Shown: positions 1-7,716 of the stretch, in pieces
Numbering within the stretch: the first letter of the stretch is position 1
How the letters are laid out: every line of letters starts with the position of its first letter
Assembly (NCBI GenBank): GCA_003024985.2
Contig: PXIH01S0001871.1
Reading direction: 5' to 3' (one strand)
Source: Euperipatoides rowelli
Lineage: Eukaryota > Onychophora > Udeonychophora > Euonychophora > Peripatopsidae
DNA length: 11,366 nucleotides
Notes under the pieces: model-generated
Database searches by the model: none
Told to the model about the DNA's origin: nothing
What the model saw: the letters and a program-made list of their open reading frames with translations, nothing else
Position numbers and translations under genes: made by a program

Positions 1-377
1 TTGACGTCAGCAATAGGGTTCTATTTTTTTAAGCAACGTAGAAACTTGCAAATTTTTAAGTTTCAGTTTAAATTTTTCAAATTGATTAATAAAACAAATA
101 TTTTTAAGTAAAACTAAACATAGGCCTAAATCAATTAAAACAAAAAAAAATCATTGATAAACCACTTTAAAAAACTTGTCCTAAAAAGAATGCAATATTA
201 TTGTGCCAAAAACTTTATTCTTAAATGTTTGTCCATCTAATTTTTGGTTTCATTTTTTTTTTTTAATTTAAAAACATTTTTGTCAATAAACCTCAGTTGA
301 GGATGGAAAATAAACATTATACATCAATATGACAATATACAACAATTATTTGTTTTTACAAATACAGCTATCTTTTC
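1..377. other. AT-rich noncoding stretch
   Basis: Nothing gene-like is seen. The stretch is A/T homopolymer-rich and holds one TAGGCCTA palindrome (121-128). A minus-strand AATAAA (plus-strand TTTATT, 214-219) lies about 160 bases beyond the stop of the candidate minus-strand exon at 378-656 and could be its polyadenylation signal. AATAAA is expected often by chance at this base composition. Confidence 0.6.
214..219 (-). terminator. possible poly(A) signal AATAAA
   Basis: On the minus strand this reads AATAAA. It is the natural polyadenylation signal position if the 378-656 minus-strand ORF is a last coding exon, giving a 3' UTR of roughly 160-180 bases. The support is positional only, because the hexamer is cheap in DNA this AT-rich. 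Confidence 0.15.
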
Positions 378-656
378 CTATTCCAAGCAATAATGTGGAA
401 CATAAAACTCATTGACGAATTGCACAGTGGACTGATAAAAGAAATAGATTGTTACTGTCCTCCAATAAAGACCATATGAATGATACAGTATAACTTCAGC
501 AATATGACCAGTAGAGATTTTTATACATTCATAATCTGAAAAAAATTCAGTAACACCTAAAAGCGAGTGTAACGAATTCCCATTTTGCCGCGTTTTTAAT
601 ATCAGTGCATATATTTCTGTCATTACGGTAGATTTTCCGGAAATTGTATCAAAATT
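378..656 (-). CDS. candidate terminal coding exon, unknown protein
   Basis: A minus-strand open frame runs to a TAG stop at 378-380. It is open upstream to about 677, but only from a TTG codon, so an ATG-initiated start would be the internal one (about 81 codons). Alternatively a splice acceptor fits: a T-rich tract ending in GAG at 659-657 puts the exon start at 656 in phase 0, giving 92 residues plus stop. The translation is compositionally balanced, with no low-complexity runs. It holds the stretches NSLHSLLGVTEFFSDYE and GHIAEVILYHSYG, then an aromatic-rich end (LYWRTVTIYFFYQ) finishing in YCLE. It also contains several CG-bearing codons (TCG, ACG, CGG) in otherwise CpG-poor DNA. I do not recognise the family and no neighbour supports it. 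It could be a real last exon of a gene whose other exons lie to the right, a decayed exon, or chance. The reasons for listing it are its length and its protein-like look. Confidence 0.28.
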   Translation of the reverse strand, partial: NFDTISGKSTVMTEIYALILKTRQNGNSLHSLLGVTEFFSDYECIKISTGHIAEVILYHSYGLYWRTVTIYFFYQSTVQFVNEFYVPHYCLE

Positions 657-680
657 CTCGAAATCAATCAAAAACAATTA

Positions 681-1270
681 TTTCACCCCTTCATCATCAT
701 AAGGTTGGGTGGAGTGGGTTTAATACGTAGTTGTAGTTAGGGTTCAGGGTAATTTTAGGTTAGGACTGTAAATTTAAAAATAATGCTATTAAAACGGTGA
801 AAGGACTTAGTTACGCCAGTTTCTAGGCGCTCGTAAAAATTCTAAACAGCAGAAGTTGATTCAATCAGCAACAAAATATGATTTGTACAACAAATATCAA
901 GACAACTGAATTTATGCAATGCACCCAGAATTGTTAATTCTAATCAGAGGAACCACAAATTAATAAAAATGTCAAGTTTTTCATGTCAGTGATTTTTTTT
1001 TTCCAGTTGGAATAAAGAGGATGAGTTGTCCTTGGAAATGGTCTGATTTTTATAAACCCTGACATTTTAATGTTATGTAAATATTGCTGTCCTTTTTAAA
1101 TACTATTTAAGATTAAGACTAAAAGTAAACAAGTTTTCTCATTCCATGACCATCTTCAGCTCTCATCAGGCCCGAAACCTGTTCTTTAAGTAGACTATAA
1201 CAGACTTTGATTTTTGCATTTAGAGTGCATAAAACTACACTTCCCCAAGGCTTTGATCCCGCTAGGGGGC
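681..1270. other. noncoding stretch, no feature
   Basis: No ORF of note. At 736-766 the plus strand has a short GGTTAGG/TTAGGG-like patch (ttagggttcagggt, then ggttagg). It is too degenerate and isolated to call an interstitial telomeric repeat. Around 983-1005 a T-run followed by CCAG resembles a splice acceptor but leads into no convincing exon. Confidence 0.55.
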
Positions 1271-1315
1271 TAAATGCATGACTCCCCACCCCCACAGTTT
1301 ACTGTCATGCATTTA
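1271..1315. repeat. perfect 12-bp inverted repeat
   Basis: TAAATGCATGAC (1271-1282) and GTCATGCATTTA (1304-1315) are exact reverse complements, separated by a 21-base C-rich spacer. Each arm contains the palindrome ATGCAT. It could extrude as a hairpin, or be the relic of a small foldback element, but no longer terminal repeats or target duplication were found around it. Confidence 0.7.
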
Positions 1316-1637
1316 AACTTTGAACATATGGCAACCCTATCAAATCATTACTGCAAATTTGAATTTTTGGTAAAGAAAAAAAAAGTTTAATTAATACTAT
1401 ATTATATAGCATTTATTAAAATAAAAAAAATACTATATAATCGAATATAATAAAACGGTAATGGTCAGTCACTTTATAGAGAAGCGCATGTGCACGATTT
1501 GCACTCACTGTGATTTCACGTTCTCAGATTTTAGATATTATTATGGTACTAAAGTTTATTGTTAAAAAAACTAGAAATAAAATTATTAATTAACTAGTGT
1601 TTATCGGTTTGATTTCATATGTTTAGATAAAAAAAAC
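1316..1637. other. AT-rich noncoding stretch
   Basis: No gene, repeat array or element end was recognised. Runs of A and TA-rich low complexity dominate. It ends at the (ATT)8 microsatellite. Confidence 0.55.
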
Positions 1638-1661
1638 ATTATTATTATTATTATTATTATT
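1638..1661 (+). repeat. (ATT)8 microsatellite
   Basis: Eight uninterrupted ATT triplets. It is short enough to be polymorphic in length between individuals, and no function is implied. Confidence 0.9.
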
Positions 1662-1817
1662 AAGCAATCAGATAAGATATACTGTAATACAGGATTGACC
1701 TAATAAAACCACATATTTTTTTTTCATTTGAATATTTTGACACACATTCTCTCATTAAGATAATTATATTTTTAATCGTTTCTAAAATGATTTTAGGAAT
1801 AAGGGGGGATGAGCGGT

Positions 1818-1844
1818 GGGGAGAGGGGATCCCAGGGGTGAGGG
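1818..1844 (+). other. canonical G-quadruplex motif
   Basis: Four G-tracts (GGGG 1818-1821, GGGG 1825-1828, GGGG 1835-1838, GGG 1842-1844) are separated by loops of 3, 6 and 3 bases. This satisfies the usual G3+N1-7 pattern. A further G6 run lies at 1803-1808. The motif sits alone in roughly 70% AT sequence with no recognised gene or promoter next to it. Confidence 0.6.
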
Positions 1845-3048
1845 ATATCTAGAACCCCGTTGTATTTCAATTCACAAGGATCTCTTCAGATAGTATATTA
1901 ATAATTAAATAAACCATTTTTTTCTTTACCAGAGATGCAAACTGTCAGTAAGTTAATGGTTTGTATTGAGTTATTATTTAATGTATTAGTTATTTATAAT
2001 TAATATCAAAATGTTATGTAGGCTACTATGTTCTGTTTCTAAATCTAACAATTATGAAATCATTTATAAAATCTCCAAACAAATCTAACCAATTCTAGTT
2101 GGAGAGTAATAATAAAAGAATCGTGTGTTTAGGAATTGGTGTTTCCTTATTGGCTGAACTTATTATTTCGTTTGCTGGTGTTTATAGGTTTCCTAAAACA
2201 ACTGAAAGTGCTATGAGCTCATTGTTAACCTGTTTCAAATCATGCTTACAACTACCTGTTCTTAAATATAACAGGTTATTTTTTTACTCATATTGGTCTT
2301 TAAACAAGATCGGTATGGTAGCGCCAAACTAAAGTTGCACATCACACACCAGTCTCAATTTTATATATTGTGTAATAGGGACAATGTTTTTTTTTTAATA
2401 AATTTAAACATGTTTTATCTATTTAATTAGTCGATTCACAATAATTTTCATAATAATATACTGTATAGTTAATTTTGATAAAGGAATTACCTTATTGATT
2501 TCTTGTGCTATAATTATTATAAAATAAAATCTAAATTACTTAAAACATCCATATTAAATAAATAATATACTTTTACAATTTAGTCTAAATATAGATAATG
2601 TTCTTTAGTTTTTTTTTATAAATAGATTTTGTTAAGTACCGTAATGCAAATATTGAGAAAATTTGCCAAATGGGAGTAGGCCTATCCGACAGTATTAAAT
2701 CCAATATGTTATTTGCTCCATTAGAACTTTTAAAAATCTTAATACATCATTTTATAAGTTACGTAGGCTATTACAATTTTAGAATGTAAGAACCGTTCTG
2801 CCTATTAGTTTGTAGTAAACCAATCATATATACGTTTTTCTTGTTTTTGATATGAAATCACTTAAACTTCTAAATTAACCAATCAAACTTTTGACGTTCA
2901 CAGAAGACATGAAACATTGAAAGAAAACATAACAAATTTGGGAAATATTGAACTTTTTTTATTATCAAACAATTGTGCAAAGAAAGTCAGAATTAAATAA
3001 AAAGTAAACAATGTTTTTGGATAGCTGATAAGAAATAAACACTTATTA
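1845..3048. other. long AT-rich noncoding stretch
   Basis: No convincing gene. An open frame at 2099-2332 (+) starts at TTG directly after a TAG, and its splice context is poor. One TAGGCCTA (2677-2684) and two TAGGCTA (2019, 2764) are present. Two CCAATC boxes lie 59 bases apart (2820-2825 and 2879-2884). They would suit a promoter, but no TATA box plus ORF follows them. Confidence 0.5.
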
Positions 3049-3200
3049 ATAACATTGCGCTATATGAGCATTTGTTCTTTTAGTTCATTTTTTATGGGAA
3101 TTTTAATACTTGAAAGTGGTAACAATAATGTGCTATCCGAGCATTTGATCTTTTACTACTTCCTGTCAGTTTAGATGGGAATTTTAATAGCTGATGGGTG
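3049..3200 (+). repeat. two-copy degenerate tandem duplication
   Basis: Two adjacent units of about 70-75 bp share the ordered blocks AT(T/G)(G)(T/C)GCTAT, GAGCATTTG, TCTTTTA and ATGGGAATTTTAATA. The first unit lies around 3049-3115 and the second around 3124-3200. The second has about 8 extra bases between the last two blocks. A further partial echo (TTTTAATAG) lies just downstream. It looks like an old local duplication. Confidence 0.6.
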
Positions 3201-3359
3201 TTTTAATAGTACTTCAAGTAAATTTGGACGGGTTTTTACACTAGCGGTTTTAATAAAAGACAGATATTCATAGGAAGGGTAGAGGAAAGCATAACAAAGT
3301 TTTACCTGGGAGTTTGATGGGCGTTGTAAACCCCCTAACTCCCTAAGTTATATATTGAA

Positions 3360-3894
3360 TAGGGGTGGGCAATTTTGCAAAAAACAACTCGATTTAATTT
3401 CAATTCAATTTTTATCGATTTTTTTTAACTCAATGGGTAAAGGTTAGGGCCCATATTTTTATTGCCATGATATGATACTAATTTTGAAGATTTAGTCAAA
3501 AAATTTAATATCACTATAAAGAACAGGATATGTTNCAAATTTGTGTTAAAACTAATTTATGAAATATAAATTATAAACAAATTAAAAAATAAATAAATTG
3601 TATTTATATGCTTCATAATCAAGATGGCTGTTTTTTGGGTTGGATTTAAATAAACAAGGTGGAAACAAATTAATCACTAATTTTTTTTTTAATAATACGT
3701 AGATTACTGTATAAAGTATGAAAAAAAAACATATTTAATTAAACTGAATTGGAAAGTAGCCTACAACAGAAGTGTGTGATAAAAAAAAAATTAAAAAAAA
3801 AAAAAATCGAATTTTTATATGCTAGCTCAATTCAATTTTTATTTTTTTGATATAATCGAAAATCCTGATTTAAATCGAAAATCGCCCAAGCCTA
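3360..3894. mobile_element. MITE-like element with short TIRs, possibly hAT-type
   Basis: The ends read TAGGGGTGGGCAATTTT on the left and, in reverse complement, TAGGCTTGGGCGATTTT on the right, which match at 14 of 17 positions. Both subterminal regions repeat ATCGATTT/TCGAAAATC blocks, and CAATTCAATTTTTAT occurs near each end in direct orientation (about 3406 and 3829). The interior is AT-rich with no ORF, as in non-autonomous elements. The flanking 8-mers (ATATTGAA and AAAATGAC) match at only 5 of 8 positions, so a target-site duplication is not established and the hAT assignment rests on the end sequence style. One undetermined base lies at 3535. Confidence 0.6.
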
Positions 3895-4214
3895 AAAATG
3901 ACATACACCAGAGACTAGTTGGGTTATTTTAAATTAAATAACACTTGGCACAAATTTATATATTAAAAAAAAAAAAATTACAGCACTAGGATAAGTTAAT
4001 TTTAAAATCTCTAACAAATTATTATTAATATTGCGTTTAATTTTATCAAAAGAAAATGTTACGATAAAATAGAACTATAAATTTGATAACCATTATAGGA
4101 TATGGATCTTATTTACATATTGTCGATTCATTTGTTTAAAAATACATTAGGCTAGTTAATATTTATAACGGTTAGAAAAGTTTTACAATAAAAAAAATAA
4201 AGCCAGAAGATATA
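3895..4214. other. noncoding stretch before candidate exon
   Basis: AT-rich with an A-run at 3966-3976 and a second A-run just upstream of 4200. No element end or ORF was recognised. If the ATG at 4215 is real, this would be the 5' region of that gene, but no clear TATA box or CpG-rich promoter is visible. Confidence 0.45.
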
Positions 4215-4338
4215 ATGATAAATCATCAAAGTTCAGATCCGAATGAAACAAATAATCTAATAAGCCCTTTCAATAGCAAAATCCAAAGTTACCGTCCCGA
4301 TGTTGTTATTCCTAGACTAGGTCCATTTAGAATTTCTG
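4215..4338 (+). CDS. candidate first coding exon, unknown protein
   Basis: An ATG at 4215-4217 opens a 56-codon frame that stops at 4383-4385. Before the stop, TCTG|GTATGA at 4338/4339 is a usable splice donor, leaving 41 complete codons plus one base (phase 1). The encoded stretch begins MINHQSSDPNETNNLISPFN and continues with YRPDVVIPRLGPFRIS. It is polar and Asn/Ser-rich at first, then a proline-containing basic/hydrophobic stretch that looks like natural protein. It includes several CpGs (tCCGa, aCCGt, CCCGat) rare in the surroundings. I do not recognise the family. The frame is too short to be significant by length alone, and no downstream exon could be tied to it. Alternatives are a chance frame or a complete 56-residue micropeptide. 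Confidence 0.22.
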
Positions 4339-4420
4339 GTATGACTTTTATTTTTTACCACATGAAACCATATGCTGAGTATTAGTTGGCCAGGTCTAAA
4401 CAATTATTGATATTAAACTC

Positions 4421-4443
4421 GGAGATCGAAAAACACGATCTCC
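4421..4443. other. perfect 8-bp stem hairpin
   Basis: GGAGATCG (4421-4428) and CGATCTCC (4436-4443) pair perfectly around a 7-base A-rich loop. The arms are GC-richer than the surroundings and each contains GATC plus a CpG. A few such hairpins are expected by chance in 11 kb, so no role is claimed. Confidence 0.5.
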
Positions 4444-5996
4444 AGTCTCTGTATTTATAACTCTACGTTGGAAATGTAATTGACAGGCTGTTTTTCAGTA
4501 ATAAAAAATCAGGGAAGGCCTATATGATTGTCATGTTTTTTTGTTGTGTTAAGTTCTGATGCAATTTGTATTTGTATTGTATTGTATTAACACAGATGAA
4601 ATTGTTAATAGTAAATCTGCATTTCTTGGGGAATACTTTATAAAGTAAAATAATAAATTAATATTTAATTATTAACATTGTAACCATAATTAGGCTTTGC
4701 CTACCAGTCCTGGAAAACATTTAAATGCCTAGAACCACAAGGCACATTCTCTAGTTAATGAAAAAATTCCATACTTGAATCCACTGCTCGTAACTTATTC
4801 GAACCATTTTTGTAAAAATCTTGCTTTAATGACTGCATTTGGACTCATTTGAAAAGAAAGAATAAAATACTTGAAAAAAAAAACAGACATTTGTTAGTAA
4901 CTATATAGCCTAGTATATGTTATAAGCAGCCGATAGACACCAATTTGTCCATAAATGACTCAAAATTATAAAATAGGCTTTATTTACCAACAACTCAATG
5001 ATTAAACAACTCAAATCGAGGCTCTGGTGTACATATACAATATATGACACAATTCTCTACACTGAACAGGATTAGGCCTAAGTGTTATTGGAAAAAGTTG
5101 TGTGTAGAGTAAGTAATATGTAATAAGATTAGAAAGGGAAGGGGGGCAATGAGGAACAGGGGGAACTACTAATAGCTGAATTGGTAATTGTTTTATACTA
5201 ATATATAATTGTTTTTTTTATTTAAGGAAACAATCCTCAATTCATAAATTCAACAATCCAACTTTGCATATTTAGATTTTAACCCATTTTCTATTTTTTT
5301 TTTCTTATTCAAAAAATATTTTCAGAATATAACCAATCTGAAAAAAAATAAATAAAGTGTTTGCTTCCTTTGATGTAACAATCACTTGCACAATTTACTT
5401 AGAGGATTTTCTTTTTGAAGATAGCCGTATCACAAATCTGGCAAACAGTAGAGATAATTTGCACAATAGGTTCCAACTCTTAGTTTGACTATAATAAAAA
5501 CAATTGGACCAAAGTTTCTATTTTTAAAAGAAGTCCATTCAGCTATTGAAGTAACAAGCAGGTGATAGGATTGAAAATAATAAAATTGACAGAGTCTATC
5601 TTTGTGTTGCGTGCAATTTACAGATGTGCAAATAACGTTCACTAATGATTGTTATCATAGATGGTTGGTTACCTTTGATAGCTTTTAAGAAAAAAAATAT
5701 AAACTTCAAAAGTGAAGAAACATATCATCAACTGTTAAGCCCGGTTAAGCCTCTATTTATAGCTAAGCTTTTACTTTGGGTGAGATAATAGTTTTAGAAG
5801 AGAAAAAAAAAAATCAAAATAAATTTATTCTGTCCTACATAATCCTTGGAAATATTTTTGACTATTCTAAATAAAATGAATAAACACCGGATGGTGAATA
5901 AATTATTAAAACTAGGTAGAAAACAGGCCCACACTTTTGGTAGGGGCTGCAGTCCCGAGTCCAGCAGGGGGGTGGGGGACCACATGGATGACCAAA
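4444..5996. other. long noncoding stretch, no supported gene
   Basis: No supported gene or element. It contains TTGTA-type short repeats (about 4566-4588), a TAGGCCTA (5073-5080), a G-rich patch (5137-5165) whose central loop is too long for a standard quadruplex, and the doublet GTTAAGCC at about 5734-5751. An unrecognised 70-codon minus-strand frame (5430-5642) has only a GTG start. The last 70 bases are GC-richer (tag of CCCGAGTCCAGCAGG) and may be a transposon relic. Confidence 0.5.
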
Positions 5997-6004
5997 CTAT
6001 ATAG
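5997..6004. repeat. left target-site duplication CTATATAG
   Basis: This is identical to 6487-6494 on the other side of the 482-bp hAT element. It fits the hAT 8-bp target preference nTnnnnAn, with T at position 2 and A at position 7. The intact duplication implies a fairly recent, or at least undamaged, insertion edge. Confidence 0.85.
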
Positions 6005-6021
6005 CAGTGATGGCAAATAGG
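6005..6021 (+). repeat. left terminal inverted repeat of hAT element
   Basis: CAGTGATGGCAAATAGG pairs with 6470-6486 with a single mismatch at position 4 (T versus G). Confidence 0.92.
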
Positions 6022-6100
6022 ATTTGTCTAGCGTGCCAAAATTAAACAAATGAGTCATTTTGGTCAAAGTGCTGAAATACGGGTGTCTACGTTTCATATT

Positions 6101-6368
6101 TTTGATAACCTTTTTTTTTTCGTTGTAAGCTTATGGACCTTTTTTTTATCCTTTTGAAAGATTTGATAAGCTTTTTTTTTTCTTTTTTGGAGTTATATGG
6201 GCATTTTGTTTCCATTTTTATTTGATAAGCTTTTTTTTTTCTTTTTTGGGGGGTATATGGACGTTTTGTTTCCATTTTGACACATTTGGTAAGCTTTTTT
6301 TTTTTGGTTGTATGGACATTTTGTTCACCTTTTGAAAGATTTGATAAGTTTTTTTGGGGGGAGGGGGG
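6101..6368 (+). repeat. five-unit ~60-bp minisatellite inside hAT element
   Basis: Units begin TTTGATAA or close variants at about 6101, 6162, 6221, 6285 and 6340, giving spacings of 61, 59, 64 and 55. A typical unit runs TTTGATAAGC, a T-run, CTTTTTTGG, TATATGGACATTTTGTT, CATTTTGAAAGA. The last unit ends in two G6 runs (6356-6368). Divergence between units is mostly in the length of the T-run and in the segment before TTTGATAA, as expected from slippage and unequal exchange. Confidence 0.85.
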
Positions 6369-6445
6369 CTGTGGAGATTTTTAAACTTTAAAATTTTTGT
6401 TGGGTGTCCACTGTCCAGTCTACCGTGCCTCCAAAAATCTCTAAA

Positions 6446-6461
6446 GTGCCGTTTTCGGCAC
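6446..6461. other. subterminal hairpin in hAT right end
   Basis: GTGCCG and CGGCAC pair perfectly around TTTT. The arms are built of the same GTGCC word that recurs through both subterminal regions, so this is probably a pair of inverted transposase-binding words rather than a structural RNA element. Confidence 0.6.
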
Positions 6462-6469
6462 CCGTGCCA

Positions 6470-6486
6470 CCTATTTGCCATCCCTG
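6470..6486 (-). repeat. right terminal inverted repeat of hAT element
   Basis: In reverse complement this reads CAGGGATGGCAAATAGG and matches the left end except at position 4. Confidence 0.92.
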
Positions 6487-6494
6487 CTATATAG
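6487..6494. repeat. right target-site duplication CTATATAG
   Basis: Exact copy of 5997-6004. Both copies are perfect palindromes. Confidence 0.85.
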
Positions 6495-6522
6495 GATACT
6501 GCATAGTTATGACATNNTTAAN

Positions 6523-6627
6523 AGCAAAAAAAAAAAAAAGCTTATTAAAAGAAAAAAAAGTAACCACCTGGTAACACTCCATGTTCCAACAGCAAAAAAA
6601 AAATAAAAAAAAAAAAAGCTTATCAAA
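6523..6627 (-). repeat. reverse-oriented echoes of the hAT minisatellite unit
   Basis: Two segments, AGC-A14-GCTTATTAAAA (from 6523) and AGC-A10-T-A13-GCTTATCAAAA (6591-6627), lie about 70 bp apart. Each is the reverse complement of the TTTGATAAGC-T(n) part of the unit found inside the neighbouring hAT element, but both lie outside its right target duplication. Undetermined bases at 6516, 6517 and 6522 show the assembly is uncertain here. Confidence 0.6.
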
Positions 6628-6712
6628 AATATCTAAGTTAAGGGAGCAGTACCAGGCCCTGCCTGGATTTCCAGATCCGAGTCCTGATTAGGATATATGG
6701 AGGTGGGGCCCA

Positions 6713-6824
6713 GGGGGGGGGGGAATGTGCAGAAAAGTACAAGACATATGCAAATACAATTAAAAAATAATGAGCCTATGCACAGATGTAACTGTGGCAA
6801 AACTTTCTGCTCCTCCCCCCCCCC
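6713..6824. repeat. poly-G/poly-C imperfect foldback
   Basis: A G11 run (6713-6723) followed by GTGCAGAAAAGT faces ACTTTCTGCTCCT followed by a C10 run (6815-6824). The two sides pair as an imperfect inverted repeat with a loop of about 65 bases. The flanks (CCAGATCCGAG at about 6670, and a CACACACA run at 6829-6839) are not clearly symmetrical. It may be a small foldback element or simply facing homopolymers. Confidence 0.5.
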
Positions 6825-6841
6825 TTCCCACACACACACCA

Positions 6842-7526
6842 AAAAAAAAATGCTTTAAAATCTTGTAACCACACAACCAAACTGGTCATCTGGTTTCAAT
6901 ATAATACATTGAACCATAAGTTGGAGTGGTTTAAAGAAAAATGTTTAGACGTTTTAAGCTGGTGCCACAGAAGAATATTCATTGATTTGCGGTGGAGCAA
7001 ACAATTTTAAAAACATAGCTTTCAAAAATATGTGCCACGCTATAAAAAATATCAAATTGCGGTGCTTTGTGATGGATTGTTTTAAAAATAGTTGTGGTGG
7101 CCTGCATTGGAATCCACACACTTTATTGTTTCCAATGGAATGTGATAAACATAATGCAAGTTTCAGAGCGTTGGTGACTCTCTATTTCCGGTCTACGAGT
7201 GTATACAAAAAATAATTTTTAGGCGTGTAACTATCTTTTATTGAACAAAAAAATTATACCCAGAAATTTTTGAAATTTATAACTAAAGAGAAGTTTTTAT
7301 TTGGATTTCTTTTTTTGTGATAGGCCTAAATAGAAGCAATTCATCAAAAAAGGTCATTGACAATCGGTAGTATTCAAATAATCCAATCAGTATGAATTCT
7401 TAAATCGTGGTCAAGATTTTGAAACTGGCCTGCTCTAACTCACATTAAGTTTAAAGGATGAACCCAGATCTACATTTACACTCATTCTTTTTTTCCCATA
7501 AACATAATAGAATTGCTATACAAACA
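6842..7526. other. noncoding stretch
   Basis: No supported gene. A 77-codon plus-strand frame (6982-7215, start TTG) is Cys/Lys-rich and unrecognised. It contains the partly repeated words TGCGGTG and TTTTAAAAA, so it may be decayed repeat. There is a TAGGCCTA at 7321-7328. Confidence 0.45.
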
Positions 7527-7716
7527 ATGTGGATTACCTTCATCTTGATGTTGGTTGTAAACAGTGCTACCATCAAGTATGAATAAAAAGTAATGGAAAA
7601 AAATTCCACCACAATGCAATGACCATTCTTGGTGACACCCTAAATGATTGTTATATTTTCACTGCAGAACAATGGAAGATTTATGTGGCACCGGATTAAA
7701 CATGATTTCTGATTAA
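7527..7716 (+). CDS. speculative two-exon secreted micropeptide
   Basis: An ATG at 7527-7529 opens a short frame whose first residues (MWITFILMLVVNSATI) look like a signal peptide: a hydrophobic core of about ten residues, then a possible cleavage after NSA. The frame would stop at 7584-7586 if unspliced. A GTATGA donor at 7577 and a good acceptor (pyrimidine-rich tract, TTTTCACTGCAG ending at 7667, with a CTAAATGA branch-like site before it) would remove a 91-base intron. The frame then continues with TMEDLCGTG and on to a TAA at 7714-7716, for about 32 residues in all. The donor has A rather than G at its last exon base, and the exons are tiny. Nothing is recognised by homology. It could instead be the signal-peptide exon of a larger gene, or chance. 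Confidence 0.12.

Larger units (their letters stand above)
6005..6486. mobile_element. non-autonomous hAT transposon (482 bp)
   Basis: The element starts CAGTGATGGCAAATAGG and ends with the reverse complement of CAGGGATGGCAAATAGG, so its 17-bp terminal inverted repeats match at 16 positions. It is bounded by a perfect 8-bp duplication. CAGnG ends and an 8-bp duplication are hallmarks of the hAT superfamily. GTGCC-type subterminal motifs occur near both ends: 6032-6036 on the left, and 6425, 6446, 6456-6461 and 6464 on the right. In hAT elements such motifs are typically where transposase binds. There is no transposase ORF. The interior (6101-6368) is a five-unit tandem repeat, so movement would depend on a transposase supplied elsewhere. 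The minus-strand frames across the core encode Lys-rich repeats and are repeat by-products, not genes. Confidence 0.92.

Noticed and set aside
736-766. Telomere-like TTAGGG/GGTTAGG patch
   Set aside because: There are only one or two imperfect units with no array.
2099-2332. 77-codon plus-strand frame with a hydrophobic segment
   Set aside because: Its start is a TTG directly after a TAG stop. The acceptor at 2098 lacks a pyrimidine tract, no good donor follows, and nothing is recognised.
5430-5642. 70-codon minus-strand Cys-containing frame
   Set aside because: It has only a GTG start, no convincing splice sites and no recognisable motif. The length is unremarkable.
5794-6097. Overlapping 63- and 61-codon minus-strand frames
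   Set aside because: They cross low-complexity A-runs and the left boundary of the hAT element, so they are not one coding unit.
6087-6481. Lys-rich minus-strand frames of 62 and 87 codons
   Set aside because: They translate the T-rich minisatellite and right end of the hAT transposon. The protein repeats simply mirror the DNA repeats.
6633-6842. 69-codon minus-strand frame
   Set aside because: It runs through the poly-C and poly-G tracts, whose lengths are unstable and error-prone.
6958-7215. Plus-strand open frame, Cys/Lys-rich
   Set aside because: It has no ATG start at its head, no known zinc-binding spacing, and internally repeated words suggestive of worn repeat DNA.
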